Source of the DNA: Torymus aiolomorphi
Lineage: Eukaryota; Arthropoda; Insecta; Hymenoptera; Torymidae
Direction: 5' to 3'
Length of the DNA stretch: 64,000 nt
Assembly (NCBI GenBank): GCA_036365515.1
Contig: CM070873.1
Location: forward strand, 267,085,621 to 267,149,620
Made by a program: the position numbers and the translations under genes. The notes below the pieces were generated by a model. The model ran no database searches, was not told the DNA's origin, and saw only the letters and a program-made list of their open reading frames with translations. This document shows positions 34,001 through 49,000 of the stretch, piece after piece. Each line of letters opens with the position of its first letter. The stretch's first letter is position 1.

Positions 34001-37000
34001 TTTTTTAATCCCACCAATCACTATACGCGACTATTTTTTTCCGCTCTATCGAATGGAAAAGGTTTTAGGGCCGTAGAGCCAATAGGAAAAAAATAATTTT
34101 CAAAAATTTTCAGATATTGCAAAAATCATAGCGCCAATCGAAAGAGCAGCGCAAAATACCCCTATATATGAATTTTGGCTAAATTTGGAGAAAAAAATTT
34201 TTCTTCGTTTATTGGGATATAATGCGTTGAAAATCGCTCAAAAATACCAAATTTCAATTTTCTCAGCCTACTAGTCACAATACCCGACTATATCATCCTG
34301 CTCTAGTGGATGGAATATCCTTTGGGGTCGAAGGACCTAGCGGAGATGAGCAATTTTGAAAAATGTTCTACATTTCATCGTTTATTTGGGCCAAATCGAC
34401 TTCAAATCGATTGAAACCCCAAAAATATCCATTTTTTAGTCCCACCAATCACTATACGCGACTATTTTTTTCCGCTCTATCGAATGGAAAAGGTTTTAGG
34501 GCCGTAGAGCCAATAGGAAAAAAATAATTTTCAAAAATTTTCAGATATTGCAAAAATCATAGCGCCAATCGAAAGAGCAGCGCAAAATACCCCTATATAT
34601 GAATTTTGGCTAAATTTGGAGAAAAAAATTTTTCTTCGTTTATTGGGATATAATGCGTTGAAAATCGCTCAAAAATACCAAATTTCAATTTTCTCAGCCT
34701 ACTAGTCACAATACCCGACTATATCATCCTGCTCTAGTGGATGGAATATCCTTTGGGGTCGAAGGACCTAGCGGAGATGAGCAATTTTGAAAAATGTTCT
34801 ACATTTCATCGTTTATTTGGGCCAAATCGACTTCAAATCGATTGAAACCCCAAAATATCCATTTTTTAATCCCACCAATCACTATACGCGACTATTTTTT
34901 TCCGCTCTATCGAATGGAAAAGGTTTTAGGGCCGTAGAGCCAATAGGAAAAAAATAATTTTCAAAAATTTTCAGATATTGCAAAAATCATAGCGCCAATC
35001 GAAAGAGCAGCGCAAAATACCCCTATATATGAATTTTGGCTAAATTTGGAGAAAAAAATTTTTCTTCGTTTATTGGGATATAATGCGTTGAAAATCGCTC
35101 AAAAATACCAAATTTCAATTTTCTCAGCCTACTAGTCACAATACCCGACTATATCATCCTGTTCTAGTGGATGGAATATCCTTTGGGGTCGAAGGACCTA
35201 GCGGAGATGAGCAATTTTGAAAAATGTTCTACATTTCATCGTTTATTTGGGCCAAATCGACTTCAAATCGATTGAAACCCCCAAAATATCCATTTTTTAA
35301 TCCCACCAATCACTATACGCGACTATTTTTTTCCGCTCTATCGAATGGAAAAGGTTTTAGGGCCGTAGAGCCAATAGGAAAAAAATAATTTTCAAAAATT
35401 TTCAGATATTGCAAAAATCATAGCGCCAATCGAAAGAGCAGCGCAAAATACCCCTATATATGAATTTTGGCTAAATTTGGAGAAAAAAATTTTTCTTCGT
35501 TTATTGGGATATAATGCGTTGAAAATCGCTCAAAAATACCAAATTTCAATTTTCTCAGCCTACTAGTCACAATACCCGACTATATCATCCTGTTCTAGTG
35601 GATGGAATATCCTTTGGGGTCGAAGGACCTAGCGGAGATGAGCAATTTTGAAAAATGTTCTACATTTCATCGTTTATTTGGGCCAAATCGACTTCAAATC
35701 GATTGAAACCCCAAAATATCCATTTTTTAATCCCACCAATCACTATACGCGACTATTTTTTTCCGCTCTATCGAATGGAAAAGGTTTTAGGGCCGTAGAG
35801 CCAATAGGAAAAAAATAATTTTCAAAAATTTTCAGATATTGCAAAAATCATAGCGCCAATCGAAAGAGCAGCGCAAAATACCCCTATATATGAATTTTGG
35901 CTAAATTTGGAGAAAAAAATTTTCTTCGTTTATTGGGATATAATGCGTTGAAAATCGCTCAAAAATACCAAATTTCAATTTTCTCAGCCTACTAGTCACA
36001 ATACCCGACTATATCATCCTGTTCTAGTGGATGGAATATCCTTTGGGGTCGAAGGACCTAGCGGAGATGAGCAATTTTGAAAAATGTTCTACATTTCATC
36101 GTTTATTTGGGCCAAATCGACTTCAAATCGATTGAAACCCCAAAATATCCATTTTTTAATCCCACCAATCACTATACGCGACTATTTTTTTCCGCTCTAT
36201 CGAATGGAAAAGGTTTTAGGGCCGTAGAGCCAATAGGAAAAAATAATTTTCAAAAATTTTCAGATATTGCAAAAATCATAGCGCCAATCGAAAGAGCAGC
36301 GCAAAATACCCCTATATATGAATTTTGGCTAAATTTGGAGAAAAAAATTTTTCTTCGTTTATTGGGATATAATGCGTTGAAAATCGCTCAAAAATACCAA
36401 ATTTCAATTTTCTCAGCCTACTAGTCACAATACCCGACTATATCATCCTGTTCTAGTGGATGGAATATCCTTTGGGGTCGAAGGACCTAGCGGAGATGAG
36501 CAATTTTGAAAAATGTTCTACATTTCATCGTTTATTTGGGCCAAATCGACTTCAAATCGATTGAAACCCCCAAAATATCCATTTTTTAATCCCACCAATC
36601 ACTATACGCGACTATTTTTTTCCGCTCTATCGAATGGAAAAGGTTTTAGGGCCGTAGAGCCAATAGGAGAAAAATAATTTTCAAAAATTTTCAGATATTG
36701 CAAAAATCATAGCGCCAATCGAAAGAGCAGCGCAAAATACCCCTATATATGAATTTTGGCTAAATTTGGAGAAAAAAATTTTTCTTCGTTTATTGGGATA
36801 TAATGCGTTGAAAATCGCTCAAAAATACCAAATTTCAATTTTCTCAGCCTACTAGTCACAATACCCGACTATATCATCCTGTTCTAGTGGATGGAATATC
36901 CTTTGGGGTCGAAGGACCTAGCGGAGATGAGCAATTTTGAAAAATGTTCTACATTTCATCGTTTATTTGGGCCAAATCGACTTCAAATCGATTGAAACCC

Positions 37001-40000
37001 CAAAATATCCATTTTTTAATCCCACCAATCACTATACGCGACTATTTTTTTCCGCTCTATCGAATGGAAAAGGTTTTAGGGCCGTAGAGCCAATAGGAAA
37101 AAAATAATTTTCAAAAATTTTCAGATATTGCAAAAATCATAGCGCCAATCGAAAGAGCAGCGCAAAATACCCCTATATATGAATTTTGGCTAAATTTGGA
37201 GAAAAAAATTTTTCTTCGTTTATTGGGATATAATGCGTTGAAAATCGCTCAAAAATACCAAATTTCAATTTTCTCAGCCTACTAGTCACAATACCCGACT
37301 ATATCATCCTGCTCTAGTGGATGGAATATCCTTTGGGGTCGAAGGACCTAGCGGAGATGAGCAATTTTGAAAAATGTTCTACATTTCATCGTTTATTTGG
37401 GCCAAATCGACTTCAAATCGATTGAAACCCCCAAAATATCCATTTTTTAATCCCACCAATCACTATACGCGACTATTTTTTTCCGCTCTATCGAATGGAA
37501 AAGGTTTTAGGGCCGTAGAGCCAATAGGAAAAAAATAATTTTCAAAAATTTTCAGATATTGCAAAAATCATAGCGCCAATCGAAAGAGCAGCGCAAAATA
37601 CCCCTATATATGAATTTTGGCTAAATTTGGAGAAAAAATTTTTCTTCGTTTATTGGGATATAATGCGTTGAAAATCGCTCAAAAATACCAAATTTCAATT
37701 TTCTCAGCCTACTAGTCACAATACCCGACTATATCATCCTGTTCTAGTGGATGGAATATCCTTTGGGGTCGAAGGACCTAGCGGAGATGAGCAATTTTGA
37801 AAAATGTTCTACATTTCATCGTTTATTTGGGCCAAATCGACTTCAAATCGATTGAAACCCCCAAAATATCCATTTTTTAATCCCACCAATCACTATACGC
37901 GACTATTTTTTCCCGCTCTATCGAATGGAAAAGGTTTTAGGGCCGTAGAGCCAATAGGAAAAAATAATTTTCAAAAATTTTCAGATATTGCAAAAATCAT
38001 AGCGCCAATCGAAAGAGCAGCGCAAAATACCCCTATATATGAATTTTGGCTAAATTTGGAGAAAAAAATTTTTCTTCGTTTATTGGGATATAATGCGTTG
38101 AAAATCGCTCAAAAATACCAAATTTCAATTTTCTCAGCCTACTAGTCACAATACCCGACTATATCATCCTGCTCTAGTGGATGGAATATCCTTTGGGGTC
38201 GAAGGACCTAGCGGAGATGAGCAATTTTGAAAAATGTTCTACATTTCATCGTTTATTTGGGCCAAATCGACTTCAAATCGATTGAAACCCCCAAAATATC
38301 CATTTTTTAATCCCACCAATCACTATACGCGACTATTTTTTTCCGCTCTATCGAATGGAAAAGGTTTTAGGGCCGTAGAGCCAATAGGAAAAAAATAATT
38401 TTCAAAAATTTTCAGATATTGCAAAAATCATAGCGCCAATCGAAAGAGCAGCGCAAAATACCCCTATATATGAATTTTGGCTAAATTTGGAGAAAAAAAT
38501 TTTTCTTCGTTTATTGGGATATAATGCGTTGAAAATCGCTCAAAAATACCAAATTTCAATTTTCTCAGCCTACTAGTCACAATACCCGACTATATCATCC
38601 TGTTCTAGTGGATGGAATATCCTTTGGGGTCGAAGGACCTAGCGGAGATGAGCAATTTTGAAAAATGTTCTACATTTCATCGTTTATTTGGGCCAAATCG
38701 ACTTCAAATCGATTGAAACCCCCAAAATATCCATTTTTTAATCCCACCAATCACTATACGCGACTATTTTTTTCCGCTCTATCGAATGGAAAAGGTTTTA
38801 GGGCCGTAGAGCCAATAGGAAAAAATAATTTTCAAAAATTTTCAGATATTGCAAAAATCATAGCGCCAATCGAAAGAGCAGCGCAAAATACCCCTATATA
38901 TGAATTTTGGCTAAATTTGGAGAAAAAAATTTTTCTTCGTTTATTGGGATATAATGCGTTGAAAATCGCTCAAAAATACCAAATTTCAATTTTCTCAGCC
39001 TACTAGTCACAATACCCGACTATATCATCCTGTTCTAGTGGATGGAATATCCTTTGGGGTCGAAGGACCTAGCGGAGATGAGCAATTTTGAAAAATGTTC
39101 TACATTTCATCGTTTATTTGGGCCAAATCGACTTCAAATCGATTGAAACCCCCAAAATATCCATTTTTTAATCCCACCAATCACTATACGCGACTATTTT
39201 TTTCCGCTCTATCGAATGGAAAAGGTTTTAGGGCCGTAGAGCCAATAGGAAAAAAATAATTTTCAAAAATTTTCAGATATTGCAAAAATCATAGCGCCAA
39301 TCGAAAGAGCAGCGCAAAATACCCCTATATATGAATTTTGGCTAAATTTGGAGAAAAAAATTTTCTTCGTTTATTGGGATATAATGCGTTGAAAATCGCT
39401 CAAAAATACCAAATTTCAATTTTCTCAGCCTACTAGTCACAATACCCGACTATATCATCCTGTTCTAGTGGATGGAATATCCTTTGGGGTCGAAGGACCT
39501 AGCGGAGATGAGCAATTTTGAAAAATGTTCTACATTTCATCGTTTATTTGGGCCAAATCGACTTCAAATCGATTGAAACCCCAAAATATCCATTTTTTAA
39601 TCCCACCAATCACTATACGCGACTATTTTTTTTTCCGCTCTATCGAATGGAAAAGGTTTTAGGGCCGTAGAGCCAATAGGAAAAAATAATTTTCAAAAAT
39701 TTTCAGATATTGCAAAAATCATAGCGCCAATCGAAAGAGCAGCGCAAAATACCCCTATATATGAATTTTGGCTAAATTTGGAGAAAAAAATTTTTCTTCG
39801 TTTATTGGGATATAATGCGTTGAAAATCGCTCAAAAATACCAAATTTCAATTTTCTCAGCCTACTAGTCACAATACCCGACTATATCATCCTGCTCTAGT
39901 GGATGGAATATCCTTTGGGGTCGAAGGACCTAGCGGAGATGAGCAATTTTGAAAAATGTTCTACATTTCATCGTTTATTTGGGCCAAATCGACTTCAAAT

Positions 40001-43000
40001 CGATTGAAACCCCAAAATATCCATTTTTTAATCCCACCAATCACTATACGCGACTATTTTTTTCCGCTCTATCGAATGGAAAAGGTTTTAGGGCCGTAGA
40101 GCCAATAGGAAAAAAATAATTTTCAAAAATTTTCAGATATTGCAAAAATCATAGCGCCAATCGAAAGAGCAGCGCAAAATACCCCTATATATGAATTTTG
40201 GCTAAATTTGGAGAAAAAAATTTTTTTTCGTTTATTGGGATATAATGCGTTGAAAATCGCTCAAAAATACCAAATTTCAATTTTCTCAGCCTACTAGTCA
40301 CAATACCCGACTATATCATCCTGTTCTAGTGGATGGAATATCCTTTGGGGTCGAAGGACCTAGCGGAGATGAGCAATTTTGAAAAATGTTCTACATTTCA
40401 TCGTTTATTTGGGCCAAATCGACTTCAAATCGATTGAAACCCCCAAAATATCCATTTTTTAATCCCACCAATCACTATACGCGACTATTTTTTTCCGCTC
40501 TATCGAATGGAAAAGGTTTTAGGGCCGTAGAGCCAATAGGAAAAAAATAATTTTCAAAAATTTTCAGATATTGCAAAAATCATAGCGCCAATCGAAAGAG
40601 CAGCGCAAAATACCCCTATATATGAATTTTGGCTAAATTTGGAGAAAAAAATTTTTCTTCGTTTATTGGGATATAATGCGTTGAAAATCGCTCAAAAATA
40701 CCAAATTTCAATTTTCTCAGCCTACTAGTCACAATACCCGACTATATCATCCTGTTCTAGTGGATGGAATATCCTTTGGGGTCGAAGGACCTAGCGGAGA
40801 TGAGCAATTTTGAAAAATGTTCTACATTTCATCGTTTATTTGGGCCAAATCGACTTCAAATCGATTGAAACCCACAAAATATCCATTTTTTAATCCCACC
40901 AATCACTATACGCGACTATTTTTTTCCGCTCTATCGAATGGAAAAGGTTTTAGGGCCGTAGAGCCAATAGGAAAAAAATAATTTTCAAAAATTTTCAGAT
41001 ATTGCAAAAATCATAGCGCCAATCGAAAGAGCAGCGCAAAATACCCCTATATATGAATTTTGGCTAAATTTGGAGAAAAAAATTTTTCTTCGTTTATTGG
41101 GATATAATGCGTTGAAAATCGCTCAAAAATACCAAATTTCAATTTTCTCAGCCTACTAGTCACAATACCCGACTATATCATCCTGTTCTAGTGGATGGAA
41201 TATCCTTTGGGGTCGAAGGACCTAGCGGAGATGAGCAATTTTGAAAAATGTTCTACATTTCATCGTTTATTTGGGCCAAATCGACTTCAAATCGATTGAA
41301 ACCCCCAAAATATCCATTTTTTAATCCCACCAATCACTATACGCGACTATTTTTTTCCGCTCTATCGAATGGAAAAGGTTTTAGGGCCGTAGAGCCAATA
41401 GGAAAAAAATAATTTTCAAAAATTTTCAGATATTGCAAAAATCATAGCGCCAATCGAAAGAGCAGCGCAAAATACCCCTATATATGAATTTTGGCTAAAT
41501 TTGGAGAAAAAAATTTTTCTTCGTTTATTGGGATATAATGCGTTGAAAATCGCTCAAAAATACCAAATTTCAATTTTCTCAGCCTACTAGTCACAATACC
41601 CGACTATATCATCCTGTTCTAGTGGATGGAATATCCTTTGGGGTCGAAGGACCTAGCGGAGATGAGCAATTTTGAAAAATGTTCTACATTTCATCGTTTA
41701 TTTGGGCCAAATCGACTTCAAATCGATTGAAACCCCCAAAATATCCATTTTTTAATCCCACCAATCACTATACGCGACTATTTTTTTCCGCTCTATCGAA
41801 TGGAAAAGGTTTTAGGGCCGTAGAGCCAATAGGAAAAAAATAATTTTCAAAAATTTTCAGATATTGCAAAAATCATAGCGCCAATCGAAAGAGCAGCGCA
41901 AAATACCCCTATATATGAATTTTGGCTAAATTTGGAGAAAAAAATTTTTCTTCGTTTATTGGGATATAATGCGTTGAAAATCGCTCAAAAATACCAAATT
42001 TCAATTTTCTCAGCCTACTAGTCACAATACCCGACTATATCATCCTGTTCTAGTGGATGGAATATCCTTTGGGGTCGAAGGACCTAGCGGAGATGAGCAA
42101 TTTTGAAAAATGTTCTACATTTCATCGTTTATTTGGGCCAAATCGACTTCAAATCGATTGAAACCCCCAAAATATCCATTTTTTAATCCCACCAATCACT
42201 ATACGCGACTATTTTTTCCGCTCTATCGAATGGAAAAGGTTTTAGGGCCGTAGAGCCAATAGGAAAAAAATAATTTTCAAAAATTTTCAGATATTGCAAA
42301 AATCATAGCGCCAATCGAAAGAGCAGCGCAAAATACCCCTATATATGAATTTTGGCTAAATTTGGAGAAAAAAATTTACTCGTTTATTGGGATATAATGC
42401 GTTGAAAATCGCTCAAAAATACCAAATTTCAATTTTCTCAGCCTACTAGTCACAATACCCGACTATATCATCCTGTTCTAGTGGATGGAATATCCTTTGG
42501 GGTCGAAGGACCTAGCGGAGATGAGCAATTTTGAAAAATGTTCTACATTTCATCGTTTATTTGGGCCAAATCGACTTCAAATCGATTGAAACCCCAAAAT
42601 ATCCATTTTTTAATCCCACCAATCACTATACGCGACTATTTTTTTCCGCTCTATCGAATGGAAAAGGTTTTAGGGCCGTAGAGCCAATAGGAAAAAAATA
42701 ATTTTCAAAAATTTTCAGATATTGCAAAAATCATAGCGCCAATCGAAAGAGCAGCGCAAAATACCCCTATATATGAATTTTGGCTAAATTTGGAGAAAAA
42801 AATTTTTCTTCGTTTATTGGGATATAATGCGTTGAAAATCGCTCAAAAATACCAAATTTCAATTTTCTCAGCCTACTAGTCACAATACCCGACTATATCA
42901 TCCTGCTCTAGTGGATGGAATATCCTTTGGGGTCGAAGGACCTAGCGGAGATGAGCAATTTTGAAAAATGTTCTACATTTCATCGTTTATTTGGGCCAAA

Positions 43001-46000
43001 TCGACTTCAAATCGATTGAAACCCCCAAAATATCCATTTTTTAATCCCACCAATCACTATACGCGACTATTTTTTTCCGCTCTATCGAATGGAAAAGGTT
43101 TTAGGGCCGTAGAGCCAATAGGAAAAAAATAATTTTCAAAAATTTTCAGATATTGCAAAAATCATAGCGCCAATCGAAAGAGCAGCGCAAAATACCCCTA
43201 TATATGAATTTTGGCTAAATTTGGAGAAAAAATTTTTCTTCGTTTATTGGGATATAATGCGTTGAAAATCGCTCAAAAATACCAAATTTCAATTTTCTCA
43301 GCCTACTAGTCACAATACCCGACTATATCATCCTGCTCTAGTGGATGGAATATCCTTTGGGGTCGAAGGACCTAGCGGAGATGAGCAATTTTGAAAAATG
43401 TTCTACATTTCATCGTTTATTTGGGCCAAATCGACTTCAAATCGATTGAAACCCCCAAAATATCCATTTTTTAATCCCACCAATCACTATACGCGACTAT
43501 TTTTTTCCGCTCTATCGAATGGAAAAGGTTTTAGGGCCGTAGAGCCAATAGGAAAAAAATAATTTTCAAAAATTTTCAGATATTGCAAAAATCATAGCGC
43601 CAATCGAAAGAGCAGCGCAAAATACCCCTATATATGAATTTTGGCTAAACTAGGAGAAAAAAAATTTTCTTCGTTTATTGGGATATAATGCGTTGAAAAT
43701 CGCTCAAAAATACCAAATTTCAATTTTCTCAGCCTACTAGTCACAATACCCGACTATATCATCCTGCTCTAGTGGATGGAATATCCTTTGGGGTCGAAGG
43801 ACCTAGCGGAGATGAGCAATTTTGAAAAATGTTCTACATTTCATCGTTTATTTGGGCCAAATCGACTTCAAATCGATTGAAACCCCCAAAATATCCATTT
43901 TTTAATCCCACCAATCACTATACGCGACTATTTTTTTCCGCTCTATCGAATGGAAAAGGTTTTAGGGCCGTAGAGCCAATAGGAAAAAAATAATTTTCAA
44001 AAATTTTCAGATATTGCAAAAATCATAGCGCCAATCGAAAGAGCAGCGCAAAATACCCCTATATATGAATTTTGGCTAAATTTGGAGAAAAAAATTTTTT
44101 TTCGTTTATTGGGATATAATGCGTTGAAAATCGCTCAAAAATACCAAATTTCAAATTTCAATTTTCTCAGCCTACTAGTCACAATACCCGACTATATCAT
44201 CCTGTTCTAGTGGATGGAATATCCTTTGGGGTCGAAGGACCTAGCGGAGATGAGCAATTTTGAAAAATGTTCTACATTTCATCGTTTATTTGGGCCAAAT
44301 CGACTTCAAATCGATTGAAACCCCAAAATATCCATTTTTTAATCCCACCAATCACTATACGCGACTATTTTTTTCCGCTCTATCGAATGGAAAAGGTTTT
44401 AGGGCCGTAGAGCCAATAGGAAAAAAATAATTTTCAAAAATTTTCAGATATTGCAAAAATCATAGCGCCAATCGAAAGAGCAGCGCAAAATACCCCTATA
44501 TATGAATTTTGGCTAAATTTGGAGAAAAAAATTTTCTTCGTTTATTGGGATATAATGCGTTGAAAATCGCTCAAAAATACCAAATTTCAATTTTCTCAGC
44601 CTACTAGTCACAATACCCGACTATATCATCCTGCTCTAGTGGATGGAATATCCTTTGGGGTCGAAGGACCTAGCGGAGATGAGCAATTTTGAAAAATGTT
44701 CTACATTTCATCGTTTATTTGGGCCAAATCGACTTCAAATCGATTGAAACCCCAAAATATCCATTTTTTAATCCCACCAATCACTATACGCGACTATTTT
44801 TTTCCGCTCTATCGAATGGAAAAGGTTTTAGGGCCGTAGAGCCAATAGGAAAAAAATAATTTTCAAAAATTTTCAGATATTGCAAAAATCATAGCGCCAA
44901 TCGAAAGAGCAGCGCAAAATACCCCTATATATGAATTTTGGCTAAATTTGGAGAAAAAAATTTTTCTTCGTTTATTGGGATATAATGCGTTGAAAATCGC
45001 TCAAAAATACCAAATTTCAATTTTCTCAGCCTACTAGTCACAATACCCGACTATATCATCCTGCTCTAGTGGATGGAATATCCTTTGGGGTCGAAGGACC
45101 TAGCGGAGATGAGCAATTTTGAAAAATGTTCTACATTTCATCGTTTATTTGGGCCAAATCGACTTCAAATCGATTGAAACCCCCAAAATATCCATTTTTT
45201 AATCCCACCAATCACTATACGCGACTATTTTTTTCCGCTCTATCGAATGGAAAAGGTTTTAGGGCCGTAGAGCCAATAGGAAAAAAATAATTTTCAAAAA
45301 TTTTCAGATATTGCAAAAATCATAGCGCCAATCGAAAGAGCAGCGCAAAATACCCCTATATATGAATTTTGGCTAAATTTGGAGAAAAAAATTTTTCTTC
45401 GTTTATTGGGATATAATGCGTTGAAAATCGCTCAAAAATACCAAATTTCAATTTTCTCAGCCTACTAGTCACAATACCCGACTATATCATCCTGTTCTAG
45501 TGGATGGAATATCCTTTGGGGTCGAAGGACCTAGCGGAGATGAGCAATTTTGAAAAATGTTCTACATTTCATCGTTTATTTGGGCCAAATCGACTTCAAA
45601 TCGATTGAAACCCCCAAAATATCCATTTTTTAATCCCACCAATCACTATACGCGACTATATTTTTCCGCTCTATCGAATGGAAAAGGTTTTAGGGCCGTA
45701 GAGCCAATAGGAAAAAAATAATTTTCAAAAATTTTCAGATATTGCAAAAATCATAGCGCCAATCGAAAGAGCAGCGCAAAATACCCCTATATATGAATTT
45801 TGGCTAAATTTGGAGAAAAAATTTTTCTTCGTTTATTGGGATATAATGCGTTGAAAATCGCTCAAAAATACCAAATTTCAATTTTCTCAGCCTACTAGTC
45901 ACAATACCCGACTATATCATCCTGCTCTAGTGGATGGAATATCCTTTGGGGTCGAAGGACCTAGCGGAGATGAGCAATTTTGAAAAATGTTCTACATTTC

Positions 46001-49000
46001 ATCGTTTATTTGGGCCAAATCGACTTCAAATCGATTGAAACCCCCAAAATATCCATTTTTTAATCCCACCAATCACTATACGCGACTATTTTTTTCCGCT
46101 CTATCGAATGGAAAAGGTTTTAGGGCCGTAGAGCCAATAGGAAAAAAATAATTTTCAAAAATTTTCAGATATTGCAAAAATCATAGCGCCAATCGAAAGA
46201 GCAGCGCAAAATACCCCTATATATGAATTTTGGCTAAATTTGGAGAAAAAAATTTTTCTTCGTTTATTGGGATATAATGCGTTGAAAATCGCTCAAAAAT
46301 ACCAAATTTCAATTTTCTCAGCCTACTAGTCACAATACCCGACTATATCATCCTGTTCTAGTGGATGGAATATCCTTTGGGGTCGAAGGACCTAGCGGAG
46401 ATGAGCAATTTTGAAAAATGTTCTACATTTCATCGTTTATTTGGGCCAAATCGACTTCAAATCGATTGAAACCCCCAAAATATCCATTTTTTAATCCCAC
46501 CAATCACTATACGCGACTATTTTTTCCCGCTCTATCGAATGGAAAAGGTTTTAGGGCCGTAGAGCCAATAGGAAAAAATAATTTTCAAAAATTTTCAGAT
46601 ATTGCAAAAATCATAGCGCCAATCGAAAGAGCAGCGCAAAATACCCCTATATATGAATTTTGGCTAAATTTGGAGAAAAAAATTTTTCTTCGTTTATTGG
46701 GATATAATGCGTTGAAAATCGCTCAAAAATACCAAATTTCAATTTTCTCAGCCTACTAGTCACAATACCCGACTATATCATCCTGTTCTAGTGGATGGAA
46801 TATCCTTTGGGGTCGAAGGACCTAGCGGAGATGAGCAATTTTGAAAAATGTTCTACATTTCATCGTTTATTTGGGCCAAATCGACTTCAAATCGATTGAA
46901 ACCCCCAAAATATCCATTTTTTAATCCCACCAATCACTATACGCGACTATTTTTTTCCGCTCTATCGAATGGAAAAGGTTTTAGGGCCGTAGAGCCAATA
47001 GGAAAAAAATAATTTTCAAAAATTTTCAGATATTGCAAAAATCATAGCGCCAATCGAAAGAGCAGCGCAAAATACCCCTATATATGAATTTTGGCTAAAT
47101 TTGGAGAAAAAAATTTTCTTCGTTTATAGGGATATAAAGCGTTGAAAATCGCTGAAAAATCACAAATTTCAATTTTCTCAGCCTACTAGTCACAATACCC
47201 GACTATATCATCCTGTTCTAGTGGATGGAATATCCTTTGGGGTCGAAGGACCTAGCGGAGATGAGCAATTTTGAAAAATGTTCTACATTTCATCGTTTAT
47301 TTGGGCCAAATCGACTTCAAATCGATTGAAACCCCAAAATATCCATTTTTTAATCCCACCAATCACTATACGCGACTATTTTTTTCCGCTCTATCGAATG
47401 GAAAAGGTTTTAGGGCCGTAGAGCCAATAGGAAAAAAATAATTTTCAAAAATTTTCAGATATTGCAAAAATCATAGCGCCAATCGAAAGAGCAGCGCAAA
47501 ATACCCCTATATATGAATTTTGGCTAAATTTGGAGAAAAAAATTTTTCTTCGTTTATTGGGATATAATGCGTTGAAAATCGCTCAAAAATACCAAATTTC
47601 AATTTTCTCAGCCTACTAGTCACAATACCCGACTATATCATCCTGCTCTAGTGGATGGAATATCCTTTGGGGTCGAAGGACCTAGCGGAGATGAGCAATT
47701 TTGAAAAATGTTCTACATTTCATCGTTTATTTGGGCCAAATCGACTTCAAATCGATTGAAACCCCCAAAATATCCATTTTTTAATCCCACCAATCACTAT
47801 ACGCGACTATTTTTTTCCGCTCTATCGAATGGAAAAGGTTTTAGGGCCGTAGAGCCAATAGGAAAAAAGAATTTTCAAAAATTTTCAGATATTGCAAAAA
47901 TCATAGCGCCAATCGAAAGAGCAGCGCAAAATACCCCTATATATGAATTTTGGCTAAATTTGGAGAAAAAAATTTTTCTTCGTTTATTGGGATATAATGC
48001 GTTGAAAATCGCTCAAAAATACCAAATTTCAATTTTCTCAGCCTACTAGTCACAATACCCGACTATATCATCCTGTTCTAGTGGATGGAATATCCTTTGG
48101 GGTCGAAGGACCTAGCGGAGATGAGCAATTTTGAAAAATGTTCTACATTTCATCGTTTATTTGGGCCAAATCGACTTCAAATCGCTTGAAACCCCAAAAT
48201 ATCCATTTTTTAATCCCACCAATCACTATACGCGACTATTTTTTTCCGCTCTATCGAATGGAAAAGGTTTTAGGGCCGTAGAGCCAATAGGAAAAAAATA
48301 ATTTTCAAAAATTTTCAGATATTGCAAAAATCATAGCGCCAATCGAAAGAGCAGCGCAAAATACCCCTATATATGAATTTTGGCTAAATTTGGAGAAAAA
48401 AATTTTTCTTCGTTTATTGGGATATAATGCGTTGAAAATCGCTCAAAAATACCAAATTTCAATTTTCTCAGCCTACTAGTCACAATACCCGACTATATCA
48501 TCCTGTTCTAGTGGATGGAATATCCTTTGGGGTCGAAGGACCTAGCGGAGATGAGCAATTTTGAAAAATGTTCTACATTTCATCGTTTATTTGGGCCAAA
48601 TCGACTTCAAATCGATTGAAACCCCCAAAATATCCATTTTTTAATCCCACCAATCACTATACGCGACTATTTTTTCCGCTCTATCGAATGGAAAAGGTTT
48701 TAGGGCCGTAGAGCCAATAGGAAAAAAATAATTTTCAAAAATTTTCAGATATTGCAAAAATCATAGCGCCAATCGAAAGAGCAGCGCAAAATACCCCTAT
48801 ATATGAATTTTGGCTAAATTTGGAGAAAAAAATTTTTCTTCGTTTATTGGGATATAATGCGTTGAAAATCGCTCAAAAATACCAAATTTCAATTTTCTCA
48901 GCCTACTAGTCACAATACCCGACTATATCATCCTGTTCTAGTGGATGGAATATCCTTTGGGGTCGAAGGACCTAGCGGAGATGAGCAATTTTGAAAAATG

